Numbered from the stretch's first letter, positions 1-7,942 are shown. The stretch: 19,547 bases of DNA from Actinomycetes bacterium (GCA_023428185.1 JAEYYZ010000213.1:1-19547), one strand, 5' to 3'. Made by a program: numbers and translations. Notes: generated from the letters alone by a model not told the origin.

Positions 1-105
1 ATTTTGTAGCAGTCCCACAAGGATTCCGGGGTAGGCATGCCAAACGAGGGCAGTTCTTTGTGGGGACGGTATGGTTGCCGCCGAATCATTATCGCAAGGA
101 GACAC

Positions 106-732
106 ATGGACGCGCGCCACGCTTTGAGTCCCACCAACATTGCCCTCGTTGCCGTGTTTGCCGGGTTGATCGCCGCTTCGACAATTTGGCCGGGAGTCGC
201 TTTGCAGGCGGGAGTGCCCATTTCGCTCCAGACCTTTGCCGTACTGCTCGCGGGCGCGGTGTTGGGGCCCTGGCGCGGCGCGGCGGCTGTGGTCGTGTAC
301 TTGATCCTGGGTACGGCCGGTTTGCCGATTTTTGCTCAACACAAGTACGGGTTCTCAGCATGGGCCGGGCCCACCGGCGGGTTCTTGATCGGCTTTGTGT
401 TTGCCGCCTTCGTCACCGGCTGGATGGTGCGCCGTCTGCACAGGTCACACTCGTTGACTTTCGTAGGGATCGTGGGTGCGTGTGCGGTGGGTTCACTGGT
501 GGTGCTCAACGTGATTGGCTACACGTGGCTGTCGGTTCGGTTGGGGACAAGCTTGGGTGACACTCTCGCCATAGCGGCCCCGTTCCTGCCAGGCGACATC
601 ATCAAGCTGTTCTTGGCAGCGTCTATTGCGGCAGCGGTTCACAGGGCCTATCCCTGGTTGATCGCTACCCCTGCCCGTCCCAAGGAGACCGGCGCGCGCA
701 CCGATGCCGTAGCACCCGCCTCCAACGCTTAG
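106..732 (+). CDS. bioY: Biotin transporter substrate-binding component BioY
   Basis: This is the S component of an energy-coupling factor transporter. It binds biotin in the membrane. The 208-residue product is almost entirely hydrophobic, with about six membrane segments. It carries BioY hallmarks such as the early SLQTFAVLLAGAVLGPWRG stretch, the GLPIFA turn and the AGPTGGFLIGF motif, and near the C-terminus LPGDIIKLFLAA. I chose the ATG at 106 because an AAGGAG ribosome site lies at 96-101, 4 bases upstream. An in-frame ATG at 37 would add 23 charged, non-conserved residues ahead of the first membrane helix. The stop is 9 bases before bioM, which is followed by bioN, so the three transporter parts form one operon. 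Family assignment is secure; biotin specificity is inferred from the family. Confidence 0.93.
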   Translation: MDARHALSPTNIALVAVFAGLIAASTIWPGVALQAGVPISLQTFAVLLAGAVLGPWRGAAAVVVYLILGTAGLPIFAQHKYGFSAWAGPTGGFLIGFVFAAFVTGWMVRRLHRSHSLTFVGIVGACAVGSLVVLNVIGYTWLSVRLGTSLGDTLAIAAPFLPGDIIKLFLAASIAAAVHRAYPWLIATPARPKETGARTDAVAPASNA

Positions 733-741
733 CCTGGAACC

Positions 742-1446
742 ATGATCCACTTCAAGGACGCGACTGTTGTTGCGCCCGATTCAGGCGTGACCATCCTCCA
801 CCCCACCACTCTTGAGCTCACTGAGCAACGGATTTCCGTAGTGGGAGCCAACGGCTCGGGGAAGTCCACGTTGGTGAGGCTTATCAACGGGCTCGTGCTG
901 CCGTTGGAGGGCTCGGTGACGGTGGACGGACTCGACACACGCAAGCATGGCGCGTTGGTGCGACGCAAAGTGGGTTTCCTGTTTACGGACCCCTCGGCGC
1001 AACTCATCATGCCCACGGCGGTAGAGGACATCTCGTTGTCTCTGCGCCGCGTCATCGGCGACAAGAAGGAGCGCGCTGCTGCAGCAATTGCAGCCCTGGA
1101 GGAAATCGGTTTGGGCGACAAGGCGGATGTCTCTGTCAACGCGCTTTCTGGCGGCCAGCGCCAATTGCTCGCCTTGGCAGGGGTTCTCGCCACCACGCCG
1201 AATGTGGTCATCGCGGACGAACCCACAACTCTCTTGGACCTTCGCTGGCGCGCCCACGTGGGGGCCTTGTTGCATGCGCTTCCCATCCAAGTCATCGAAG
1301 TCACTCACGACCTTGAAGCGGCTGTGCGTGCCGAGCGCACCCTTGTGGTTGATGACGGCTCCGTGGTGTACGACGGTGCGCCCGTGGAGGCAGTGAGTTT
1401 CTACCGCGAACTGATGTTCCAACGTTCCGTGGGGTCAGTGTCGTGA
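742..1446 (+). CDS. bioM: Biotin ECF transporter ATPase BioM (EcfA type)
   Basis: This is the cytoplasmic ATPase that powers biotin uptake with BioY and BioN. The 234-residue protein shows Walker A GANGSGKST at residues 35-43, the ABC signature LSGGQ at 135-139, Walker B VVIADE at 155-160 and the switch histidine H189 in EVTHD. The Q-loop region reads GFLFTDPSAQLIMPT, with threonine (T82) where most ABC ATPases have the Q-loop glutamine. The downstream AQLIMPT stretch still fits the EcfA family. The gene starts 9 bases after bioY and ends in a GTGA overlap with bioN. One ATPase gene, rather than an EcfA1/A2 pair, fits a dedicated BioMNY system. The Shine-Dalgarno sequence is weak, so translation may be coupled to bioY. 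Confidence 0.92.
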   Translation: MIHFKDATVVAPDSGVTILHPTTLELTEQRISVVGANGSGKSTLVRLINGLVLPLEGSVTVDGLDTRKHGALVRRKVGFLFTDPSAQLIMPTAVEDISLSLRRVIGDKKERAAAAIAALEEIGLGDKADVSVNALSGGQRQLLALAGVLATTPNVVIADEPTTLLDLRWRAHVGALLHALPIQVIEVTHDLEAAVRAERTLVVDDGSVVYDGAPVEAVSFYRELMFQRSVGSVS

Positions 1447-2084
1447 ACTTCCTGGGCATGTACCGCCCCAGGCACACACCCATGCACCGCTTCCCAGCGT
1501 GGGTCAAGATTCTGATTCTCTTTGCATGGACCATTGGCACGCTCATAGTGAGTGACCCCATCTCTGCCGCAGGCATGGCCGTGGCAGCCATTCTCATCCT
1601 CATCAGCGTGCTCCCCCCGCTGTGGCGAACTGTCCGCGCCATGGCAGGCATTGTCGTGATCGCCGCACTCGCGTCTGCGTATACGGCGTGGCGCATCGAC
1701 ATGGCTGAGGCCGTGGACATGGCAACGGACTTGGTAGGGATCTTTGCGCTCTCACTGGCCGTCACAGGCTCCACCCCCATGGGTGAAATGCTGGACTTGG
1801 CTGCCGCTGCCGCGCGGCCGTTCCGGCGCATAGTGCCGCCGGCCATCCCCGGCTTGATGTTCTCCATAGTGATTCGCGTCATCCCTGAAGTAGCGCAGAT
1901 CATGGCCCAGTCCAAGCAAGCGCTACGGGCCCGCGGTATTGAACGGAGCATCCGTGGGCTTCTCACCCCCACGGCCACGCGCACAGTGGGATTTGCCCTG
2001 GATTTGGGCCAAGCTCTTCACGCACGGGGAATCGCAGACGATGCCGCGCCAGAGCCCCGCACCCGCAAAGCCGCGGTGTCATAG
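1443..2084 (+). CDS. bioN: Biotin ECF transporter transmembrane component BioN (EcfT type)
   Basis: This is the T component that couples the ATPase to the substrate-binding subunit in the membrane. The 213-residue product has about five hydrophobic segments. It also has two coupling-helix motifs of the EcfT family, ALRARGI near residue 160 and ALHARGI near residue 195; these insert into the ATPase grooves. Translation starts with GTG at 1443, which shares the four bases GTGA with the bioM stop, so the two are probably translationally coupled. The C-terminal tail is charged and cytoplasmic. It is the last gene of the bioYMN operon; a short hairpin follows 15 bases after the stop. Confidence 0.92.
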   Translation: MNFLGMYRPRHTPMHRFPAWVKILILFAWTIGTLIVSDPISAAGMAVAAILILISVLPPLWRTVRAMAGIVVIAALASAYTAWRIDMAEAVDMATDLVGIFALSLAVTGSTPMGEMLDLAAAAARPFRRIVPPAIPGLMFSIVIRVIPEVAQIMAQSKQALRARGIERSIRGLLTPTATRTVGFALDLGQALHARGIADDAAPEPRTRKAAVS

Positions 2085-2098
2085 CGCCACCAAAAGAC

Positions 2099-2114
2099 CC
2101 GGTTCCCCAACCGG
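2099..2114 (+). terminator. Short hairpin after bioN (possible weak terminator)
   Basis: CCGGTT and AACCGG form a perfect 6-bp stem around a CCCC loop, starting 15 bases after the bioN stop and ending 29 bases before the peptidase start. No T-tract follows, so this is not a canonical intrinsic terminator. It may slow or trim transcripts, or belong to the leader of the peptidase mRNA. Confidence 0.35.
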
Positions 2115-2143
2115 CGCGGTAAGTTGTGTTTCAAGGAGGCACC

Positions 2144-3049
2144 ATGTCGTTCAATGAAGGCACTCGGCTCGATCCCAGCCGCGTTCAACGCAGGGGACGC
2201 GGCGGCGCAGGCGGCGTTGCTGTTGGCGGTGGCATCGGCGGTTTGATCATGGTGTTGCTACTCATGCTGTTCAACATCGATCCGTCCACCATTGGCTTAG
2301 ACAGTGGCTCCAATGGGCCTGGCGCGGCAGGCCCGGACGATGCCACACAACAACAGGACTTTGAGCAAAGGTGTGCCACAGGAGCCTCGGCAAACGAGTA
2401 CGCGGATTGCCGCGTGCTGGCCACCATCGAATCGCTCGATGCGTACTGGAACGACGCCTTGCCTGCCGTGGGCGTCAACAACCGCCTTCCCGGCGTGGTC
2501 GTGTTTGACCAGTCCACGTCAAGCGGTTGCGGCCAAGCCACGCAACAGACCGGGCCTTTCTACTGCCCGCCTGACGAGACTTTGTACATGGACACCACCT
2601 TCTTCCAGGAACTCAGCCAGTTCGGCTTTGAGCAAGGCAACCTCGCCGAGGCTTACGTGGTGGCGCACGAGTACGGCCACCATATTCAGAACACCCTGGG
2701 CATCTTTGACATTGCGGATCGCACCAGCACTGGTCCGAATTCGGACACTGTCAAGGTCGAGTTGATGGCGGACTGCTTGGCAGGTGTCTGGGTAGGCAAC
2801 GCCGCCACGGTTCCTGACCCTGAAACGGGTCTGCCCTTCCTCGAGCCCATCACCGACGAGCAATTGCAGAACGCTCTTGCCGCTGCCGAATCCGTGGGCG
2901 ATGACCGTATTCAAGAGACGGTGGGCGGCCAGGCCAATCCCCACACCTATACGCACGGCACCTCTGCACAACGCGCGGAAGCCTTTGTGAGCGGTTACAA
3001 CAACGGCACCGTCGCCTCGTGTGACCTCTTTGGAGTGGTGGGTCGCTAG
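2144..3049 (+). CDS. Neutral zinc metallopeptidase, YpfJ family, membrane-anchored
   Basis: A predicted zinc-dependent peptidase of the Zn_peptidase (YpfJ-like) family; its natural substrate is not known. The 301-residue product begins with a basic, glycine-rich cytoplasmic stretch, then one membrane helix at about residues 32-45, then an extracytoplasmic catalytic domain. The active-site motif HEYGH is at 175-179. The likely third ligand and helix is KVELMADCLAGVW, with E206. Five cysteines (C77, C89, C129, C141, C211), plus C293 near the end, could support disulfides outside the cell. The ATG at 2144 is chosen because AAGGAGG lies at 2133-2139 with 4-base spacing; the upstream in-frame start at 2126 lacks this. 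It is convergent with the suf operon, and its TAG stop shares a CTAG with the stop of the opposing gene. Confidence 0.9.
   Translation: MSFNEGTRLDPSRVQRRGRGGAGGVAVGGGIGGLIMVLLLMLFNIDPSTIGLDSGSNGPGAAGPDDATQQQDFEQRCATGASANEYADCRVLATIESLDAYWNDALPAVGVNNRLPGVVVFDQSTSSGCGQATQQTGPFYCPPDETLYMDTTFFQELSQFGFEQGNLAEAYVVAHEYGHHIQNTLGIFDIADRTSTGPNSDTVKVELMADCLAGVWVGNAATVPDPETGLPFLEPITDEQLQNALAAAESVGDDRIQETVGGQANPHTYTHGTSAQRAEAFVSGYNNGTVASCDLFGVVGR
3046..3049. other. Shared CTAG stop of convergent peptidase and DUF1697 genes
   Basis: The palindrome CTAG supplies TAG to the + gene (3047-3049) and, on the other strand, TAG to the - gene (3048-3046). The two coding regions therefore overlap by 4 bases at their 3' ends, with no room for a terminator between them. 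Confidence 0.9.
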
Positions 3050-3591
3050 TTGTCCGCCATTGCGCACAAGGTTTGAGTAGTGCGCCAATTGCGGATTGTC
3101 ATCTGCTGATATTCGGGCGTGCCGATGATGGCAGTGAGTTTGCTCTTGGTGCGCTCAGCGCTCAGTCGCCGAAAGTAGATGACTTGATCGCCTTGCCAAG
3201 CTTCGTCCACTCCCCCGCGCAACCGGACCACGGACCACGCCCGCTCCATGGGCAGCGCAGAGTGGAGAAATACCACGTCCCTGTGAAAGGCATCGGCACC
3301 GGCTAGGTACTCGGCGGGAGCGTGGGACACCACCGCACGTATGGTGGCCGCGGTGACGGTCATGACCGGCGTGGTGACACCACAGGACTCTTGCAATGCG
3401 AGTTCTACCAGCGAGCTCACCTCGTCTGAGGTGAGCTCCGGCGCATCCACCAACACATTCCCGGACTGGATGTAGGTCTGGACTCCACCCAATCCGCGGT
3501 CTGTGAGCGCTTGGCGCAACACAGCCATGGGCACCGGGTTCTTGCCGCCCACGTTGATTCCCCGAATCAACGCCACATGTGTGGCCGGCAT
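3046..3591 (-). CDS. DUF1697 family protein
   Basis: A 181-residue protein of the DUF1697 family, recognised by the N-terminal ALIRGINVGGKNPVPM signature, the YIQSGNVLV strand and the C-terminal TIRNWRTTQTL segment. The biochemical role of this family is unknown. The start codon lies 3 bases after the sufT stop with no convincing ribosome site, so it appears to be the last gene of the suf transcript, probably translated by coupling. Its stop overlaps the stop of the opposing peptidase gene in a CTAG. The coding region contains a perfect 11-bp inverted repeat at 3413-3438. Nothing in the protein suggests Fe-S binding: the single central cysteine (LQESCGV) and one near the end do not form a known motif. 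Its place in the operon may therefore be positional only. Confidence 0.85.
   Translation of the reverse strand: MPATHVALIRGINVGGKNPVPMAVLRQALTDRGLGGVQTYIQSGNVLVDAPELTSDEVSSLVELALQESCGVTTPVMTVTAATIRAVVSHAPAEYLAGADAFHRDVVFLHSALPMERAWSVVRLRGGVDEAWQGDQVIYFRRLSAERTKSKLTAIIGTPEYQQMTIRNWRTTQTLCAMADN
3413..3438. repeat. Perfect 11-bp inverted repeat inside the DUF1697 gene
   Basis: GAGCTCACCTC at 3413-3423 is the exact reverse complement of GAGGTGAGCTC at 3428-3438, separated by a 4-base GTCT loop. The stem is GC-rich and would form a strong hairpin in RNA from either strand. It lies inside the coding sequence, over the residues around ELTSDEVSSL. No T-tract follows on either strand. Confidence 0.8.
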
Positions 3592-3594
3592 GGG

Positions 3595-3915
3595 CTAGAC
3601 GTTGAAGCCCAGTGCCCTGAGCTGCTCGCGACCGTCAACGGTGATCTTGTCGGGCCCCCACGGCGGCATCCACACCCAATTGATGCGGAAACCGTCCACC
3701 ACACCATCAAGCGCTTGAGCTGTTTGGTCCTCGATGACATCCGTGAGTGGGCATGCGGCAGACGTGAGAGTCATGTCAATGACGGCATGTTGGTTCTCGT
3801 CCAGTTGCACGCCGTAGACAAGGCCTAGGTCGACGACATTGATTCCCAGTTCGGGGTCAATGACATCGTGCAATGCCTCCTCTACATCTACCGCAGTGGA
3901 AACCTTGTCAGCCAT
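3595..3915 (-). CDS. sufT: Fe-S cluster assembly factor SufT (MIP18/DUF59 family)
   Basis: A MIP18/DUF59-type protein that helps deliver or mature Fe-S clusters on target proteins. The 106-residue product has the family motifs DPELGINVVDLGLVY near residues 20-34, MTLTSAACPLTD with the conserved cysteine C55, and PPWGPDKI near the C-terminus. I use the ATG at 3915, preceded by GGAAGGAG with 6-base spacing; an in-frame ATG at 3945 would add ten residues lying inside sufU. The gene overlaps the end of sufU by 8 bases and is followed by the DUF1697 gene after 3 bases. Placement directly after sufU matches the usual actinobacterial suf order. Confidence 0.93.
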   Translation of the reverse strand: MADKVSTAVDVEEALHDVIDPELGINVVDLGLVYGVQLDENQHAVIDMTLTSAACPLTDVIEDQTAQALDGVVDGFRINWVWMPPWGPDKITVDGREQLRALGFNV

Positions 3916-4372
3916 GGTGTGCTCCTTCCGCACGTGCGAGGGCATCTCGCAGCGCCATCCATCCCAGTAGCGCGCACTTGATACGCGCAGGATACTTGCC
4001 TACGCCCACAAAGGCGGTGGCGTCTCCCAAGAGGTCCTCAAAGTGTTCGTCGAGAGGTACGCCCTTGTTGTGCATGAGCGCCTTGAATGCCTCATATGCG
4101 GCATCGGCGCGCTCTTGGGTCTCTCCCACTACCAAGTCGTTGAGTACCGACACCGAGGCCTGGGAGATGGAGCAACCACTCCCTTCCCACGCCAGGCCCG
4201 TGACCACTCCGTCTTGGATGCCCACACGCAACGTGACCTCATCGCCGCACGTGGTGTTGACCTGGTGCGACTCGCCCACGTGCATGGCATCGAGGGCCTT
4301 GAGACCGCGACCGTGTGCCTCGCGTGCGTGATCGATGATCACTTGCTGGTACATCTGTTCAAGATCGCTCAT
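3908..4372 (-). CDS. sufU: SufU, zinc-dependent sulfurtransferase partner of SufS
   Basis: SufU accepts persulfide sulfur from SufS and passes it to the SufBCD scaffold. The 154-residue protein carries the expected metal and sulfur site: C42 and D44 in TTCGDE, C67 in GSGCSIS and C133 in KCALLGW. The insertion between the second and third cysteines distinguishes SufU from IscU. The ATG at 4372 shares one base with the sufS stop (TGATG), with GGAG 7 bases upstream. A TTG one codon earlier would give a 4-base overlap and is a possible alternative. Coupling to sufS fits the direct SufS-SufU partnership. Confidence 0.94.
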   Translation of the reverse strand: MSDLEQMYQQVIIDHAREAHGRGLKALDAMHVGESHQVNTTCGDEVTLRVGIQDGVVTGLAWEGSGCSISQASVSVLNDLVVGETQERADAAYEAFKALMHNKGVPLDEHFEDLLGDATAFVGVGKYPARIKCALLGWMALRDALARAEGAHHG

Positions 4373-5634
4373 CAACTGGCTCCAAAGAAGGCTCGCACCT
4401 GGCTCACGGTGTCTATAAAGGCGTCAACGTCGTCACGGGTGTTGTAAATCCCCACACTGGCGCGCGTAGAACCCGTCACGCCGAAGTGCTTGTGGAGGGG
4501 CTGCGTGCAGTGATGACCTACGCGCACGGCTATCCCAGCATCGTCCAAGACCTGGCCCACGTCGTGCGGGTGAACTCCATCCACCGTGACCGCGGCGAGC
4601 GCCAACACTCCATGCGGAGCGTTCACGGGCCCGAGGAGGCGCACGCCGGGAAGTGCCGCGACGCCTTCTCGCAACGGCGCGGCAAGCGACTGTTCATGAG
4701 CGGCTACCTGATCCATGCCAATCGCCATGAGGTATTCGGCTGCGGCACCCATGCCCACCACCTGCGCTACGGGCTGGGAGCCCGCTTCAAAGCGTGTGGG
4801 CGCCGGGTGCCATGTGGTTGCCTCGAGCGTGACCGTCTTGACCGCGCCACCCCCAAAGAGTGACGGCGGCAAGGCATCGAGCAACTCCGCACGCCCCCAC
4901 AACGCGCCCACTCCTGTAGGCCCGAGCATCTTGTGCCCGGAGAACGCCATGAAGTCCACGCCCAGGGCCTGGACGTCCACGGGCAGATGCGGCACTGACT
5001 GGCAGGCATCCAACACCGTCAAGGCACCCACCTGGCGCGCACGCTCTACAAACGCTGCAACGTCCGCAATCACACCCGTGACATTGGAGGCGTGGCCAAA
5101 CGCAAGCACACGCGTGGAGGCGTCCACCACCGTAGCCAACTGCTCAAGGCGCGGCACACCGTCGTGGTCAACCTCAATCCACCTCAGTTGCGCTCCCGTG
5201 CGTGCGGCAAGCTGCTGCCACGGCACCAGGTTGGCGTGATGGTCGGCTTGAGTGACGACTATCGAATCGCCTGGTCCCACGCGGAACCTGGCCGATTCCT
5301 CGCCACCAATACCGGCCGATGCGTTGGCAATGCCGTTCGCTACCAGGTTGATTGCGGCCGTGGCGTTCCCTGACCACACGATCTCGCGAGCATCGGCGGC
5401 GCCCACAAGCCGCGCTACAGCCGCTCTAGCGGCTTCAAAGGCCTCCGTGGCCTCCTCAGCAAGCAAGTGCGCACCGCGCTGGACGGCACCGTTGTGACGC
5501 GTCTCAAACTCGGCCACGGCATCGAGCACCGCGTGAGGGCGCTGCGACGTTGCCGCCGAATCCAAGTAGATGAGCGGCTTGTCCCCACGAACCGTTCTGG
5601 TCAGCAGAGGGAAGTCGCCCCGCACGTCCCGCAT
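4372..5634 (-). CDS. sufS: Cysteine desulfurase SufS
   Basis: A PLP-dependent group II cysteine desulfurase that converts cysteine to alanine and carries the sulfur as an enzyme persulfide. The 420-residue length is typical. The PLP lysine is K235 in FSGHKMLGPTG, the PLP-stacking histidine region is ADHHANLVPWQ near 131-140, and D209 with Q212 lies in LDACQSVPH. The catalytic cysteine C376 sits in RVGHHCTQPLHKHFG, the short active loop typical of SufS rather than IscS. The gene begins 9 bases after the sufC stop. Only a weak ribosome site is present, the nearest GGAGG lying more than 10 bases away inside the end of sufC. Confidence 0.95.
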   Translation of the reverse strand: MRDVRGDFPLLTRTVRGDKPLIYLDSAATSQRPHAVLDAVAEFETRHNGAVQRGAHLLAEEATEAFEAARAAVARLVGAADAREIVWSGNATAAINLVANGIANASAGIGGEESARFRVGPGDSIVVTQADHHANLVPWQQLAARTGAQLRWIEVDHDGVPRLEQLATVVDASTRVLAFGHASNVTGVIADVAAFVERARQVGALTVLDACQSVPHLPVDVQALGVDFMAFSGHKMLGPTGVGALWGRAELLDALPPSLFGGGAVKTVTLEATTWHPAPTRFEAGSQPVAQVVGMGAAAEYLMAIGMDQVAAHEQSLAAPLREGVAALPGVRLLGPVNAPHGVLALAAVTVDGVHPHDVGQVLDDAGIAVRVGHHCTQPLHKHFGVTGSTRASVGIYNTRDDVDAFIDTVSQVRAFFGAS

Positions 5635-5643
5635 GAGAGTGAC

Positions 5644-6399
5644 CTAGACCTCCGCTAGAAAGCGGTCGTAGCCTTCGGCTTCGAGGCGTTCGGCAAGCTC
5701 TGCACCGCCCTGCTCGGCAACCTTGCCCGCCACGAACACGTGGACAAAATCAGGCTTGATGTACTGCAGGATGCGCGTGTAGTGGGTGATGAGGAGCACG
5801 CCAGCACCCGTGGTTTCCTTGGCGCGGTTGACACCTTCACTGACGATGCGCAACGCGTCAACGTCCAGGCCGGAGTCAGTCTCGTCCAGGATGGCGATTT
5901 TGGGCTTGAGGAGTTCCATTTGCAGGATCTCGTGGCGCTTCTTCTCACCGCCGGAGAATCCCTCGTTGACGCCGCGTTCGCTGAACGTGGAGTCCATGCG
6001 CAGGTTCTCCATGGCCGCGCGCACGTCTTTGACCCATTCGCGCAACTTGGGAGCTTCACCGTCGACGGAGGTCTTGGCGGTGCGCAGGAAGTTGGAGACG
6101 GAAACGCCGGGAACCTCAACGGGGTACTGCATGGCCAGGAAGAGGCCGGCCTTGGCGCGCTCGTCCACGCTCATTTCCAGCACCTCTTCGCCGTCCAGCA
6201 AGATGGATCCACTGGTGACTTCGTACTTGGGGTGACCGGCGATGGAGTAGGCCAACGTGGACTTGCCGGAGCCGTTGGGGCCCATGATCGCGTGCGTCTC
6301 ACCGGAGTTCACCGTGAGGTCCACGCCGCGGAGGATTTCCTTGGTGCCTTCGGGCGTCTCCACGGAGACGTGGAGGTCCTTGATTTCGAGGGTGGTCAT
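5644..6399 (-). CDS. sufC: Fe-S assembly ATPase SufC
   Basis: The ABC-type ATPase that drives conformational change in the SufBD scaffold. The 251-residue product has Walker A GPNGSGKST at 40-48, Q-loop Q91 in LAMQYPVEVPG, the SufC-type signature FSGGEKKRHEILQ at 148-160 and Walker B IAILDETDSGLD at 168-179. The start ATG shares ATGA with the Rieske gene stop and has AAGGAG upstream. Gene order and spacing make it part of the suf operon. Confidence 0.96.
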   Translation of the reverse strand: MTTLEIKDLHVSVETPEGTKEILRGVDLTVNSGETHAIMGPNGSGKSTLAYSIAGHPKYEVTSGSILLDGEEVLEMSVDERAKAGLFLAMQYPVEVPGVSVSNFLRTAKTSVDGEAPKLREWVKDVRAAMENLRMDSTFSERGVNEGFSGGEKKRHEILQMELLKPKIAILDETDSGLDVDALRIVSEGVNRAKETTGAGVLLITHYTRILQYIKPDFVHVFVAGKVAEQGGAELAERLEAEGYDRFLAEV

Positions 6400-6752
6400 G
6401 CGTTCTCCTTCACTGAAACTTTGGGGTTGTCCACGTCCACGAGCACGCGCTCGCCGTCGATGCGGACGGGGTAGGTCTTGACCGGAAAGATTGCCGGAAG
6501 TTCATCGGGCTCGCCGGTACGCACATCAAAGCGGCTTCCATGCGCCCAGCACTCGACGTAGCAGCCCTGGACTTCGCCTTCAGAAAGCGATACTTCGCCA
6601 TGCGTGCACAAGTCGTCGATCGCGTAGAAGTCGCCCTCGTCTGTACGGATGATGGCAATGGGGATATCGCGACCGTTCTCCAGGGTCAGTTCCGCAAGGC
6701 GGGCACTACCTGGCTCAAGGTCGGTGACGAGGCACGCGAACTGGTCGCTCAT
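6396..6752 (-). CDS. Rieske [2Fe-2S] ferredoxin encoded in the suf operon
   Basis: A small, 118-residue soluble Rieske protein of the non-heme oxygenase ferredoxin type. The cluster-binding motifs are C49-T-H51 and C68-W-A-H71 with 16 residues between them, as expected for a Rieske fold with two Cys and two His ligands. No membrane segment is present. It lies between sufD and sufC, with 4-base ATGA overlaps on both sides and GGAGG ahead of its ATG, so it is made together with the SUF proteins. From memory, this placement recurs in actinobacterial suf operons. A role as an electron donor for cluster assembly is plausible, but is inference from position only. Confidence 0.93.
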   Translation of the reverse strand: MSDQFACLVTDLEPGSARLAELTLENGRDIPIAIIRTDEGDFYAIDDLCTHGEVSLSEGEVQGCYVECWAHGSRFDVRTGEPDELPAIFPVKTYPVRIDGERVLVDVDNPKVSVKENA

Positions 6753-7942
6753 GCGCCCTCCTCCACGTGCTCCAACTCGTACTCGATGGCCTCGAGCAGA
6801 CTCGACTCCACGGCAGGTACGCCAATCTCACGGATGATGTCCGCAAAGAAGCCACGCACCACGAGGCGTCGCGCTTGGTCTTCGGAGATTCCACGCGAGC
6901 GCAAGTAGAACATCTGCTCTTCATCAAAGCGGCCCGTGGCGGAGGCGTGTCCGGCGCCCTCAATCTCGCCGGTCTCAATCTCCAGGTTGGGGACGGAGTC
7001 CGCGCGCGCACCCTCGGTAAGGACGAGGTTGCGGTTGAGTTCGTACGTGTCGGTGCCTTCGGCTGCGGCGCGGATGAGCACGTCGCCAATCCACACGGTG
7101 CGAGCGCTGGCGCCAGCGAGCGCACCCTTGTAGGTCACGCGTGAGGTGCACTTGGGCTGGGCGTGGTCCACGAACAGCTGGTGCTCCTGGTGTTGACCCG
7201 AGTCGGCAAAGTACAGACCAAAGAGGTCCACCTGGCCGCCTGCGCCCGCGAAGGCCGCAGAGGTGTTGAGGCGCACGATCCTGCCTCCAAGAGTGGCGAC
7301 CGTTCCGCGCAAGCGGGAGTCGCGGCCCAAGCGAGCCACCACCTCACCAGCGTGAACGGCCTCGTCATCCCAGTTCTGCAGCAGCACCAAATTGAGTCCA
7401 GCGTTGTCTGCCACATCGACGGAAACAAACTCGGAGTACGTTGCCGTGCCCTTGCGCTCAATGACGATGGTCGCCTCGGCCCCCGCGCCCACTTCCACCA
7501 ACAGGTGGCCGCGAACGTCTTCGCCTGCACCAGTCATGGTGACGGTGACGGGCTCATCAAGCACGGTTCCGGCAGCCACGGAAAGAGCCATGGCTCCCCC
7601 GCTGAGTTCCACAGCAACGGCCGATGCCCGGTCACCTGGGGCTCGCACTGAACGGGCCTTGGCATCGGCTGGCGATACCTCGGTGAGTGTGACACCCGCA
7701 GGAAGCGGTGAAGTCTCCCAAGCAAGGTGTCCTTGACCACCCTCGAGTGAGAAGAAGGCCTTGAGCTCTCGCACGGGCGAGAATCTCCAGTTCTCTTCAC
7801 GACCGTTCGGCACGCCAAAGGCCTCGGCGTCGAACGTGGTGAGACGTTCGGCGCGAGACTTGTCCGGGACCGTGAGGCCGTTGTAGGAGTGGGTGTGGGC
7901 GGCGTCGGCCGTGGCCCTGCTGTGATCGGTGGTGATGCTCAA
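6749..7942 (-). CDS. sufD: Fe-S scaffold subunit SufD
   Basis: SufD pairs with SufB and SufC to form the scaffold on which Fe-S clusters are built. The 397-residue protein has the right-handed beta-helix core and the C-terminal GHASATGRFDEEQMFYLRSRGI motif, with H332 at the position expected for a conserved interface histidine. The start is TTG at 7942: it overlaps the sufB stop as TTGA, a GAAGGA ribosome site lies 8 bases upstream, and no ATG or GTG occurs in frame until residue 44. The end overlaps the Rieske gene by ATGA. The N-terminal 20 residues are less conserved. Confidence 0.94.
   Translation of the reverse strand: MSITTDHSRATADAAHTHSYNGLTVPDKSRAERLTTFDAEAFGVPNGREENWRFSPVRELKAFFSLEGGQGHLAWETSPLPAGVTLTEVSPADAKARSVRAPGDRASAVAVELSGGAMALSVAAGTVLDEPVTVTMTGAGEDVRGHLLVEVGAGAEATIVIERKGTATYSEFVSVDVADNAGLNLVLLQNWDDEAVHAGEVVARLGRDSRLRGTVATLGGRIVRLNTSAAFAGAGGQVDLFGLYFADSGQHQEHQLFVDHAQPKCTSRVTYKGALAGASARTVWIGDVLIRAAAEGTDTYELNRNLVLTEGARADSVPNLEIETGEIEGAGHASATGRFDEEQMFYLRSRGISEDQARRLVVRGFFADIIREIGVPAVESSLLEAIEYELEHVEEGA

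Noticed and set aside
37..105. Upstream ATG for bioY
   Set aside because: The extra 23 residues are not typical of BioY, and the AAGGAG site points to the ATG at 106.
1..105. Biotin regulator site or riboswitch upstream of bioY
   Set aside because: I found no convincing inverted repeat or conserved RNA structure in the 105 bases available.
2733..2746. 14-bp perfect palindrome GTCCGAATTCGGAC inside the peptidase gene
   Set aside because: It has no loop, so is a poor RNA hairpin, and is mid-gene with no related copy or promoter nearby; probably chance.
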